Shown piece by piece: positions 15,647-22,929 of a stretch of 31,712 nt of DNA. The stretch is from Bacteroidia bacterium (GTDB lineage: Bacteria > Bacteroidota > Bacteroidia > Bacteroidales > Paludibacteraceae), in contig JAGKVE010000016.1 in assembly GCA_021152555.1 (NCBI GenBank), positions 1-31,712 on the forward strand, given 5' to 3'. The notes below the pieces were generated by a model that did no database searches, was not told where the DNA came from, and was given only the letters and a program-made list of their open reading frames with translations. Every line of letters begins with the position of its first letter. The first letter of the stretch is position 1. The position numbers were made by a program, and so were the translations under genes.

Positions 15647-16615
15647 TTGGAACTTTTACAGGACATAATGCGTTTGGTAAGGTGGAGTAATCTGCTTTTC
15701 CTTGCCGTACTAATGTGGGTAATGGAGAAATGGGTTGCCGTACCCATACTTGACAAAGCCGCGTTTGGCGAGCAGTTGCCGGCGTACCTGCTTTGGCTGA
15801 TTATATGCGCGACCGTTCTCATCGCCGCCGGCGGATATGTCATCAATGACTATTTTGACGTCAAGATAGACCGTATCAACCGTCCGGACTCGCTGATAGT
15901 GACCCACAGTGTGAGCAAACCAGCCGCGATGCGTCTGAGTCTCATACTCAGCGTTTCAGGTATTATATGCGGAGTTATCAGCGCCATTCTGTTACGGAGC
16001 ATGACCATCGGGATGCTTTTTGTGATTGTCCCCGGTTTGCTATGGTTTTATTCGTCGAGTTACAAGCGCCTTTTTATGGTTGGGAACGTGACCATCGCCC
16101 TATTAGCGGCATTGACACCAATGCTGATAGCGCTGGCTAATGTCGCCGTTTTGCAACTGCGTTACGAGACTATTTTGCCGTATACCACGCTTGTGCATGA
16201 CATGTACGCATGGCTTGGCGGTTTTGCGCTCTTTGCGTTCCTGCTGACATGGATACGTGAGATTATCAAAGACATGCAGGACCAGATGGGTGACCGCGAA
16301 CTGGAGTGCCACTCAATGCCCGTTGTATGGGGAGAGAAATGGACCAATGTATTCATAACGGTGCTGATTGCCATCACATTAGCCGTGCTTGGACATCTTT
16401 GGTACCACGTGCTGCCATTCCCGACCACCTGGGCGAGTCTCAGTACGCGCTATATCGTTTTAGGCATCGTGATACCGATTCTCGGAGCTCTTTGGCTACT
16501 ATGGAGCGCCAAAATTCCCTCCGATTACAAGACATGCCAGCAAGTAGTCAAACTGACGATGTTCCTCGGAATGCTTTACAGTTTTGTTGTCATGAGAATG
16601 CTTCCTCTTTTATAA
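15647..16615 (+). CDS. UbiA-family prenyltransferase (integral membrane)
   Basis: UbiA enzymes attach isoprenoid chains to aromatic or other acceptors in the membrane. The 322-residue protein has about eight to nine hydrophobic helices. The first Asp-rich motif is NDYFDVKIDRINRP and the second is REIIKDMQDQMGDRE, which keep the Mg-diphosphate ligands. The acceptor is uncertain: menaquinone-type or geranylgeranylglyceryl-type are possible. The TTG at 15647 (MELLQDIMRLVRWSNLLF) matches the expected N-terminal helix; ATG 15668 is an alternative. The stop is 6 bp before murF-alr. Confidence 0.85.
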   Translation: MELLQDIMRLVRWSNLLFLAVLMWVMEKWVAVPILDKAAFGEQLPAYLLWLIICATVLIAAGGYVINDYFDVKIDRINRPDSLIVTHSVSKPAAMRLSLILSVSGIICGVISAILLRSMTIGMLFVIVPGLLWFYSSSYKRLFMVGNVTIALLAALTPMLIALANVAVLQLRYETILPYTTLVHDMYAWLGGFALFAFLLTWIREIIKDMQDQMGDRELECHSMPVVWGEKWTNVFITVLIAITLAVLGHLWYHVLPFPTTWASLSTRYIVLGIVIPILGALWLLWSAKIPSDYKTCQQVVKLTMFLGMLYSFVVMRMLPLL

Positions 16616-16621
16616 TCGAGT

Positions 16622-18499
16622 ATGAAACTATCAGAAATCAAACAAGTTATAGGTCTCAGCGCGCAAGTGAGCGGCGATGACGAATTGGATATCCGCTATT
16701 TGCTGACCGACAGCCGCCAATTAGGAGCCGACCCGAGCCACACGTTGTTTTTCGCCATCAAGACCGCGAAGAACGACGGCGCGCGATATATTCCCGAACT
16801 GACAGAAAAGGGAGTCCGTGCTTTTGTAACCGGCGATGCGACAAGCGCTCTTCAGACCCTTGCCGCATATGTGCGTTCACAATTCAAAGGGACGGTGATC
16901 GGTATCACGGGTTCAAACGGCAAGACAGTAGTCAAAGAATGGCTTTACCAACTGCTCAAAGAGGATTGCACAATCATCCGTTCTCCCAAATCGTACAATT
17001 CTCAGATTGGTGTTCCGCTGAGCGTCTGGCAGCTGGCAAATATACAAAGTGACAAAGGACAATGTACAAAGGGGAAACCTATTCTGGCTATTTTCGAGGC
17101 CGGTATCAGCCAACCTGGCGAAATGGATAAATTAGAGCCGATTATCCGGCCAACGATAGGCGTGATTACCTATATCGGTCATGAGCATGACGAGAACTTC
17201 GCGTCATTAGAGCAGAAACGTGCAGAGAAGATGAAGCTTTTCATTCACTCGGAGCACATTATCGAAGACCCGACCCATCAGAATGTCCGCACGTGCGCGG
17301 CCGTGATGCGTGTATTGGGTTATGACGAGGAGACTATCGCAGCCCGTATATTACAGCAGACTCACGAGACCGTACTGAAAGTCAATCTAACGGCTCTGGT
17401 AGATAATGTGCGCTATTTCCACTCTCTCCTGAGGCCAGACACCAAACTGACTTGCATGGTCAAGGCGTTCGCCTATGGTGCAGGGAGTATAGAAGTGAGC
17501 AAAGCATTGCAGTCTGCAAAAGTACCAAGTGACCAAGTACCAAGTACTCATTTGGTTGATTATCTTGCAGTTGCAGTAGCCGATGAGGGGGTTGAGTTAC
17601 GGCGTGCAGGCATCACACTGCCCATCATCATTATGGATCCCGAAGTGGCGGCGATGGATTTGATTTTAGAGAACAACCTCGAGCCGAACGTCTATTCCCA
17701 CCAATCTCTCAAGACTGTCATCGCCGCAGCCGAGGCAAAGGGTTTGGAGAATGTGCCTATTCATATCAAGATTGACTCCGGCATGCACCGACTGGGTTTC
17801 TATAAAGAAGATATACCCTGGCTGATTGAGCGTCTGCACACGACCAAGGCGGTACGCGTGCGCTCCGTATTCTCGCATCTTGCAGGAAGCGACGAAGCCC
17901 AATTTGATGATTTCACTCTGGGACAGATACATTATTTTGATTCCTGCGCAGAAGAACTACAAAGGGGACTAAGCGACCAAGGACAAAGTACTCCTATTCT
18001 CAAACATATTTTGAATTCCGCAGGCATAGAGCGTTTCAGCGATTACCAGTTTGACATGTGCCGTTTGGGAATCGGTTTATACGGTTTTTCTTTTGCAGGC
18101 GCGAAACTGCGTAATGTATGTTCGTTAGAGACCACTATTCTGTCCGTCAAGACCGTCAAGGCCGGCGAGACAATCGGGTACGGGCGTCACACGCGGCTTC
18201 AAGAAGACCGTGTGATTGCGGTTATCCCGATTGGCTATGCCGACGGATTTGACCGTCGTTTCTCCAATTATGGCGGCGAGGTATGGGTTCGCGGCAAACG
18301 CTGTCCCGTAGTCGGCAATGTGTGTATGGACCAAGTGATGGTAGATGTGACCGGAACGGATGCCCGTCCGGGAGATATCGCGGAGGTCTTCGGCGAACAT
18401 ATGCCGTTACAAGAGCTTGCCGACAAACTCGGCACAATCACATATGAAATTCTAACATCCGTCAGCCGCCGTGTCCAACGCGTCTATTTCCACGAATAA
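16622..18499 (+). CDS. Fused MurF-alanine racemase with a shortened MurF half
   Basis: Bacteroidales normally encode a MurF-Alr fusion of about 820 residues that adds D-Ala-D-Ala to the wall precursor and racemises alanine. This one has 625. The MurF part keeps the substrate domain (1-90), the P-loop GITGSNGKT (94-102), SYNSQIGVPLSVW and ITYIGHEHDENF (182-193). Part of the ATPase domain and the whole C-terminal ligase domain, with its DSYNS region, appear missing. The Alr part (about 248-625) looks complete: PLP lysine Lys281 in MVKAFAYGAG, HIKIDSGMHRLGF, catalytic Tyr539 in IPIGYADGF, and VGNVCMDQ. Three extra segments (about 140-152, 299-310, 447-457) are encoded by degenerate heptamer repeats. 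Racemase activity is likely; ligase activity is doubtful. Confidence 0.9.
   Translation: MKLSEIKQVIGLSAQVSGDDELDIRYLLTDSRQLGADPSHTLFFAIKTAKNDGARYIPELTEKGVRAFVTGDATSALQTLAAYVRSQFKGTVIGITGSNGKTVVKEWLYQLLKEDCTIIRSPKSYNSQIGVPLSVWQLANIQSDKGQCTKGKPILAIFEAGISQPGEMDKLEPIIRPTIGVITYIGHEHDENFASLEQKRAEKMKLFIHSEHIIEDPTHQNVRTCAAVMRVLGYDEETIAARILQQTHETVLKVNLTALVDNVRYFHSLLRPDTKLTCMVKAFAYGAGSIEVSKALQSAKVPSDQVPSTHLVDYLAVAVADEGVELRRAGITLPIIIMDPEVAAMDLILENNLEPNVYSHQSLKTVIAAAEAKGLENVPIHIKIDSGMHRLGFYKEDIPWLIERLHTTKAVRVRSVFSHLAGSDEAQFDDFTLGQIHYFDSCAEELQRGLSDQGQSTPILKHILNSAGIERFSDYQFDMCRLGIGLYGFSFAGAKLRNVCSLETTILSVKTVKAGETIGYGRHTRLQEDRVIAVIPIGYADGFDRRFSNYGGEVWVRGKRCPVVGNVCMDQVMVDVTGTDARPGDIAEVFGEHMPLQELADKLGTITYEILTSVSRRVQRVYFHE
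17039..17077 (+). repeat. In-frame heptamer insertion 1 in murF-alr
   Basis: Degenerate units close to CAAAGGA (CAAAGTGA, CAAAGGA, CAATGTA, CAAAGGG) encode a segment containing QSDKGQCTKGK. It lies between the conserved LSVWQ and LAIFEAGI blocks of MurF, where relatives have a short turn. Confidence 0.75.
17516..17551 (+). repeat. In-frame heptamer insertion 2 in murF-alr
   Basis: Units of the type CCAAGTA (CCAAGTGA, CCAAGTA, CCAAGTA) encode KVPSDQVPSTH. It is placed in the racemase domain just before the conserved VDYLAVAVADEG. Confidence 0.75.
17960..17993 (+). repeat. In-frame heptamer insertion 3 in murF-alr
   Basis: Units CTAAGCGA, CCAAGGA and CAAAGTA encode RGLSDQGQSTP. It is placed before the conserved ILKHILNSAGIERF of the racemase. 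The SDQ/SDK residues recur in all three insertions. Confidence 0.7.
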
Positions 18500-19235
18500 A
18501 CTCTGTATAGGCTATAGAGTACAGAATACAGAATACAGAGTACAGACAGATTTGGATTTCACCTTGTTTGAGGGTGAGATGGTTTGTATGTTAGGTCCGA
18601 ACGGCTGCGGCAAATCCACATTACTCCGGACGCTGGCCGGTTTGCAACCGTCACTCGGCGGGGAATATCGGTTGTCCTCCAATCATAGTGATGAGCGGTA
18701 TGACGGGAGTGCGAAAGACATTGCGCTTGTACTGACCGAGCGGCTTTCAATGGACAATACGACAGTACATGACGTCGTTGCGATGGGCCGTTATCCGTAC
18801 ACATCATTTCTCGGCGGGCTGACAGAAGAGGACGAAAAGGTAATACAACAATCCTTGGAGCAAGTGGGTTTTGAAGGGTCCGGAAGCACAAGCACCTCCT
18901 TTTTTAATGCCCACTCAGACGGAGAGAAACAGCGTATTCTGATAGCGAAAGCGCTGGCCCAGCAAACACCGATTATTTTACTTGACGAGCCGACCGCTCA
19001 CCTTGATCTGCCTCACCGCATCCGGATCCTACGTTTACTGCGCAATCTGGCACACGAGCAAAGCAAAACGGTACTTATCTCCACACATGAACTGGATCTG
19101 GCACTAGCTCTATCCGACAGGATATTGCTGATGGCTCCACAGCGTGGTATCCAGTTAGACACTGCCGAACGGCTACGCGAGACCAATGCCTTTTTTGATG
19201 CCTTCGGCATGGATATTTTCAATCCGCTCGGATAA
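18471..19235 (+). CDS. ABC transporter ATP-binding protein, iron-siderophore/cobalamin (FepC/BtuD) type
   Basis: The 254-residue ATPase would power an importer for chelated iron, heme or B12. It has Walker A GPNGCGKST at 42-50, the family feature VVAMGRYPYTSFLG, the signature HSDGEKQRILIAKAL (LSGGE replaced by HSDGE), Walker B PIILLDEPTAHLDL and the switch His in ISTHELDLAL. The start is GTG 18471, overlapping the alr end by 29 nt; no ATG is available before the first strand. Residues about 15-26 (YRVQNTEYRVQT) are encoded by a heptamer repeat placed between strand 1 and the next conserved strand. No permease or binding protein is next to it, so partners must be elsewhere. Confidence 0.85.
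   Translation: MSNASISTNKLCIGYRVQNTEYRVQTDLDFTLFEGEMVCMLGPNGCGKSTLLRTLAGLQPSLGGEYRLSSNHSDERYDGSAKDIALVLTERLSMDNTTVHDVVAMGRYPYTSFLGGLTEEDEKVIQQSLEQVGFEGSGSTSTSFFNAHSDGEKQRILIAKALAQQTPIILLDEPTAHLDLPHRIRILRLLRNLAHEQSKTVLISTHELDLALALSDRILLMAPQRGIQLDTAERLRETNAFFDAFGMDIFNPLG
18516..18547 (+). repeat. In-frame GTACAGA-type heptamers in the ABC ATPase gene
   Basis: Units GAGTACA, GAATACA, GAATACA and GAGTACA follow each other and are translated as part of YRVQNTEYRVQT. The unit differs from the murF-alr heptamers but has the same period. Confidence 0.85.
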
Positions 19236-19283
19236 AAACGGATAAAAACGGCTACATCAAAACACATAAAAAAGACCTGCGCG

Positions 19284-19315
19284 CTTGCGTATTCCAAAAA
19301 TTATTTGTACCTTTG
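19284..19315 (+). promoter_or_regulatory. recA promoter
   Basis: CTTG at 19284-19287, a 20-nt spacer, TACCTTTG at 19308-19315, with extended -33 TTGCGTAT. The recA ATG follows 28 nt after the -7 box. No palindromic SOS-type operator is visible. A doubled CGGATAAAAA lies just upstream at the ABC gene stop. Confidence 0.85.
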
Positions 19316-19343
19316 CGCCGCAAATTAAAAACAACACAATACT

Positions 19344-20384
19344 ATGGCAACAGAAAACAAACCATCTGCAGAAAAACTGAAAGCCTTGAAGGCCGCGATG
19401 GATAAGATTGACAAGAACTTCGGCAAAGGCGCCATCATGAAATTAGGCGACGAGAACATTGAGAATGTCGCAGTTATCCCGACAGGCAGCCTTGGTCTTA
19501 ACTACGCATTAGGCGTTGGCGGTTATCCGAAAGGCCGTATCATCGAGATTTACGGTCCTGAGTCTTCAGGAAAGACGACCCTCGCTATTCATGCGATGGC
19601 AGAAGTGCAGAAACAAGGCGGCATTGCGGCTATTATCGATGCGGAGCATGCATTTGACCGTTTCTATGCAGAAAAATTAGGTGTAAACATCGATGAGTTG
19701 CTTATTGCCCAGCCCGACAGCGGCGAGCAAGCTCTGGATATAGCCGACGAGTTGATCCGTTCGGCAGCGGTTGACCTGATTGTTATCGACTCCGTAGCGG
19801 CTCTTACCCCGAAAGCAGAGATAGCAGGCGAGATGGGGGACAACAAAGTAGGTCTGCAAGCCCGCCTGATGTCCCAAGCGCTTCGCAAGATGACCGCCTC
19901 TGTGAACAAGACCAATACTACCGTCATATTCATCAACCAGTTGCGCGAGAAGATCGGCGTTATGTTCGGCAATCCGGAGACGACGACCGGCGGAAATGCG
20001 CTGAAGTTCTATGCCAGCGTTCGTCTTGATATCCGCAAAACAGGCCAAATCAAAGACGGAGACACCATCAAAGGAAATCAAGTACGCGTCAAAGTAGTGA
20101 AGAACAAAGTAGCACCTCCATTCAAGAAAGCGGAGTTTGACCTGATGTTCAACGAAGGAATTTCCCGTATCGGCGAGATCTTAGACTTCGCAGTAGCTAC
20201 CGAGGTAATTAAGAAAAGCGGTTCGTTCTTCAGTTACGGTGACACCAAGTTAGGTCAAGGTCGCGACAAGGTGAAAGAAGTGCTGGCCGACAACCCTGAG
20301 TTATGCGAAGAAATCGAGGCTAAGATCGGTGAGCAAGTGAAAGAACAAGGATTAGAAAACGTTCTCAATAAGATTGGAAAGTAA
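19344..20384 (+). CDS. recA: Recombinase RecA
   Basis: RecA forms filaments on single-stranded DNA and catalyses strand exchange in recombinational repair. The 346-residue protein shows Walker A GPESSGKTT at 71-79, the catalytic glutamate region IIDAEHAFD, Walker B LIVIDSVAALTP, the L2 loop with FINQLREKIGVMFGNPETTT and the highly conserved GGNALKFYASVR. The acidic C-terminal tail found in many RecA proteins is short here. The 3' end overlaps the next gene by 11 nt. Confidence 0.98.
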   Translation: MATENKPSAEKLKALKAAMDKIDKNFGKGAIMKLGDENIENVAVIPTGSLGLNYALGVGGYPKGRIIEIYGPESSGKTTLAIHAMAEVQKQGGIAAIIDAEHAFDRFYAEKLGVNIDELLIAQPDSGEQALDIADELIRSAAVDLIVIDSVAALTPKAEIAGEMGDNKVGLQARLMSQALRKMTASVNKTNTTVIFINQLREKIGVMFGNPETTTGGNALKFYASVRLDIRKTGQIKDGDTIKGNQVRVKVVKNKVAPPFKKAEFDLMFNEGISRIGEILDFAVATEVIKKSGSFFSYGDTKLGQGRDKVKEVLADNPELCEEIEAKIGEQVKEQGLENVLNKIGK

Positions 20385-21984
20385 GCAATACATACTTTCC
20401 CCGCGGGAGGCTCATGAAGCGGAGCAACAATGGCGGGTAGTGAAACGTTCTGTAGATGCACGGCAGCGAGAGTTGCGCGTGCATCTTACTATCTTAACGG
20501 ACGACGAAGGGAAACCGATTAAGAAGGATGCTCCTATTCCGCTGTACAAGCCGCCAGTCTATCAAGATGTGCACAACGCCAAGCGGCAGGCGGTAATCAT
20601 CGGTTGCGGTCCGGCGGGGCTGTTTGCCGGATTGACCCTGATAGAGCACGGCATCAAGCCCATTATCTATGAACGGGGGAAGGAAGTAAGCGAGAGGAAG
20701 CGGGATATAGCATTGCTAAACCGGAACGAGGGTCTGAACCCGGAATCGAACTACTGCTTCGGCGAAGGCGGCGCAGGCACTTTCAGCGACGGGAAGTTAT
20801 TCTCCCGCTCCAAGAAAAGAGGCAACATGCAACGGGTAATGGAGATATTCCATTACTTCGGAGCACCGGACACAGTATTATACGAAGCGCATGCACATAT
20901 CGGCAGCGACAAGTTGCCGGGCATCATCAAGCGGATGAGAGAGTGCATTTTAAAACATGGAGGGGAGATACATTTTGAGACGAAAGTAGAGAGCCTAAAA
21001 CCCCACCTAACCTCCCCACAAGGGGAGGAAAAAGGTACAACTGTAACTCCTGTCATTTTGGCGATCGGGCATTCGGCGCATGACACGTACCGGATGTTAG
21101 CGAAAGAAGGTGTGGCGATGGAGACAAAAGGGTTTGCTATGGGCGTGCGTATCGAGCATCCGCAGGCGCTGATCAACAAGTTGATGTATCATTTGGGTAA
21201 ACCCCACCTCACCTCCCCACAAGGGAGGAGCACTCCCCTCGAGGGGGAGAAGGAGGGGGTTATCAAATACCTTGGCAATGCCTCCTACTCACTCGTGACA
21301 CAGGTGGACGGCCGAGGGGTATATTCCTTCTGTATGTGTCCGGGCGGACACATCGTCCCTGCAGGAAGCAGCGAAGGGACATGTGTGGTGAATGGCATGT
21401 CGGCTTCCCATCGCAACTCGCCCTATGCCAACTCCGGCATGGTGGTTCAGATTAACCCCGAAGACATCCCCGGCGATGATCCGCTGCGCGGACTCGAATA
21501 CCAGGAAGCCCTCGAGCAGCTTGCTTTTGAGCAAGGACAAGCCTACCCCCACCCCCTCCCTACAAGGAGGGGAGAAGAGAACGGCAAACTATGCCGGGTA
21601 ACGAATGCTTCTACCGCACCTGCGCAGCGGATGAAGGATTTTGTAGAGGGGAGAGCAAGCAAGGATCTGCCGAAATGCAGTTATCTGCCGGGACTTGTAC
21701 CGAGCCGGTTAGACGAATGGCTGCCTGCTTTCATAGGGAAGCGGCTGCAACAAGGTTTTCGGGATTTTGATAAGAAATATCCCGGATTCTTGACGAACGA
21801 TGCCGTAATCGTGGGAGTCGAGAGCCGCAGTAGTAGTGCGGTGCGTATTCCTCGTGATCCGGAGACTTTGCAATCCGTTTCTACCCCCGGATTGTACCCT
21901 TGCGGCGAAGGAGCCGGCTATGCGGGCGGCATAACGAGTAGTGCTTTGGACGGCATAAACGCCGCACTAAAAATAGTTCAATAG
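20374..21984 (+). CDS. FAD-dependent oxidoreductase (COG2509-type) with three repeat insertions
   Basis: This 536-residue flavoprotein belongs to the uncharacterised FAD-dependent dehydrogenase family often annotated FAD-dependent protein C. The N-terminal helper domain contains KRSVDARQRELRVHL. The dinucleotide-binding site is VIIGCGPAGLFAGLTLIEHG (74-93), followed by YCFGEGGAGTFSDGKLFSR and a C-terminal FAD contact LYPCGEGAGYAGGITSSALD. Substrate and role are unknown. Translation seems to start at TTG 20374, inside recA, which indicates coupling. Residues about 209-220, 276-296 and 390-402 are extra segments encoded by copies of one palindromic element, all read in the same frame (PHLTSPQG in two of them). 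They fall between conserved blocks, so the enzyme is probably functional. Confidence 0.87.
   Translation: MESKQYILSPREAHEAEQQWRVVKRSVDARQRELRVHLTILTDDEGKPIKKDAPIPLYKPPVYQDVHNAKRQAVIIGCGPAGLFAGLTLIEHGIKPIIYERGKEVSERKRDIALLNRNEGLNPESNYCFGEGGAGTFSDGKLFSRSKKRGNMQRVMEIFHYFGAPDTVLYEAHAHIGSDKLPGIIKRMRECILKHGGEIHFETKVESLKPHLTSPQGEEKGTTVTPVILAIGHSAHDTYRMLAKEGVAMETKGFAMGVRIEHPQALINKLMYHLGKPHLTSPQGRSTPLEGEKEGVIKYLGNASYSLVTQVDGRGVYSFCMCPGGHIVPAGSSEGTCVVNGMSASHRNSPYANSGMVVQINPEDIPGDDPLRGLEYQEALEQLAFEQGQAYPHPLPTRRGEENGKLCRVTNASTAPAQRMKDFVEGRASKDLPKCSYLPGLVPSRLDEWLPAFIGKRLQQGFRDFDKKYPGFLTNDAVIVGVESRSSSAVRIPRDPETLQSVSTPGLYPCGEGAGYAGGITSSALDGINAALKIVQ
20998..21033 (+). repeat. Palindromic element, copy 1, in the FAD oxidoreductase gene
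   Basis: Begins AAACCCCACCTAACC and contains the stem CCTCCCC-acaa-GGGGAGG. It is read as KPHLTSPQGEEK. Confidence 0.85.
21199..21261 (+). repeat. Palindromic element, copy 2 (longer), in the FAD oxidoreductase gene
   Basis: Begins AAACCCCACCTCACC with stem CCTCCC-cacaa-GGGAGG, followed by a second hairpin CTCCCC-tcga-GGGGGAG. It is read as KPHLTSPQGRSTPLEGEKEG, in the same frame as copy 1. Confidence 0.85.
21544..21582 (+). repeat. Palindromic element, copy 3, in the FAD oxidoreductase gene
   Basis: Contains CCCCTCC-ctacaa-GGAGGGG after a CCCCCA start. It is read as YPHPLPTRRGEEN, again with the CCC-CAC frame. Confidence 0.8.
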
Positions 21985-22004
21985 TAGTTAGACACTATAC
22001 ATAT

Positions 22005-22035
22005 CGTCTAGGTATGGTCTAGGTATCGTCTAGTG
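22005..22035 (+). repeat. TCTAGGTATSG repeats after the oxidoreductase gene
   Basis: CGTCTAGGTAT, GGTCTAGGTAT and CGTCTAG stand in tandem (unit about 11 nt). Function unknown. Confidence 0.75.
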
Positions 22036-22052
22036 CAATAAGGTAAAACAAT

Positions 22053-22084
22053 AAATGCAGGCTCGGAAGAGTCTGCATTTTTTT
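22053..22084 (+). terminator. Rho-independent terminator of the recA-oxidoreductase unit
   Basis: Stem AAATGCAG / CTGCATTT with inner CTC/GAG pairs and a GGAA loop, followed by a run of T on the plus strand. It lies 69 bp after the oxidoreductase stop. Confidence 0.85.
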
Positions 22085-22087
22085 GGG

Positions 22088-22163
22088 TAGATTACCGGAT
22101 TACCAGATTACCAGATTACCAGATTACCAGATTACCAGATTACTAGATTTCTAGATTTCCGGG
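22088..22163. repeat. GATTACCA octamer array
   Basis: About nine 8-mers: ATTACCGG, five ATTACCAG units, then diverging ATTACTAG, ATTTCTAG and ATTTCCGG. The array fills the space between the plus-strand terminator and the end of the minus-strand secreted protein gene. Confidence 0.92.
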
Positions 22164-22173
22164 ATTCGGGATA

Positions 22174-22881
22174 TTAGAGTTGAGCGCCGAGAGCGTTGTA
22201 CTTAACACCGTTTTTGATGATAACGAGCTGGCCGTTCTCGAAGGTCTTCACAGCCTTAGCGCCATCGAATACGTTGTCAACAGCCTGCGAAGCAGCACCA
22301 ACTTGGATAGCTTTGATACGATAGCCGCCTACGAACTCTTTGATTTCTACATCACCACCGAGAGAAGTGAACTCGAGCTCTTTCCAAATATAGCCCTGCT
22401 CATCAGCACCTTCTGCACCAGCTGCTTTTGCCGGCAGAGTGAGGTCTGTAGAAACAGCAACAGCTTGTTTCGGATAAACACCATCAGCATCTGTGAAGTT
22501 AGCAGCAGTGCCACCCTTAGCAGCAGCAGTCAGTTTGATAGCGTCACCAGGGGCGGTGCCCTTGATAATCAGAATACCATTCTTACCACCGAACTCATAG
22601 CACTTTCCCGGATAAATAACGAATGCTTTCTTCTTATCCGAAGTGTTCTTGATCTGGAATACAAGATTCGGCTCTGCGTTGATGAAACTCTCGCTTGCAA
22701 CATTAGCCTTGATGTCGTAAACATACTTGCTATCAGCCGGTTTGGACTCGGTCTCGTTCAAAGTAGCTTCACCTATGGTCCACTGATCGATGGAAGTACC
22801 AACGGCTGTCAGGTCAATAACCTTAGCATTGATTGTCATAGCTGCAACAACAGCAGCAGCGAAGAGGAAAAATTTCTTCAT
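22174..22881 (-). CDS. Secreted protein with a jelly-roll-like body and a possible type IX secretion tail
   Basis: I do not recognise a defined family. The 235-residue protein has a signal peptide (MKKFFLFAAAVVAAMTINAK). Its beta-rich body begins with VIDLTAVGTSIDQWTIGEA and includes FVIYPGKCYEFGGKNGILII, which looks like a carbohydrate-binding or adhesin-type sandwich. The last 35 residues end KTFENGQLVIIKNGVKYNAL and GAQL. This resembles the short C-terminal sorting signals of type IX cargo (NGQLxI, YNxxG), which would place it on the cell surface. It has its own strong promoter and lies directly downstream of the pectin genes, so a role in binding plant wall material is possible but unproven. 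Confidence 0.75.
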   Translation of the reverse strand: MKKFFLFAAAVVAAMTINAKVIDLTAVGTSIDQWTIGEATLNETESKPADSKYVYDIKANVASESFINAEPNLVFQIKNTSDKKKAFVIYPGKCYEFGGKNGILIIKGTAPGDAIKLTAAAKGGTAANFTDADGVYPKQAVAVSTDLTLPAKAAGAEGADEQGYIWKELEFTSLGGDVEIKEFVGGYRIKAIQVGAASQAVDNVFDGAKAVKTFENGQLVIIKNGVKYNALGAQL

Positions 22882-22929
22882 AATTGTTGAATTTTTAATT
22901 GTTAATAATATTAGTTGTTTATTTTAGTC

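Noticed and set aside
19236..19283. SOS operator upstream of recA
   Set aside because: Only the short direct repeat CGGATAAAAA is present and no palindromic LexA-type site is seen.
22088..22163. Regularly spaced repeats that could suggest a CRISPR array
   Set aside because: The units are contiguous 8-mers without unique spacers, and no cas gene is nearby.
22180..22890. Plus-strand open frame opposite the secreted protein gene
   Set aside because: The minus-strand protein has a signal peptide, a sorting-like tail and its own promoter; the plus-strand frame is its antisense shadow.
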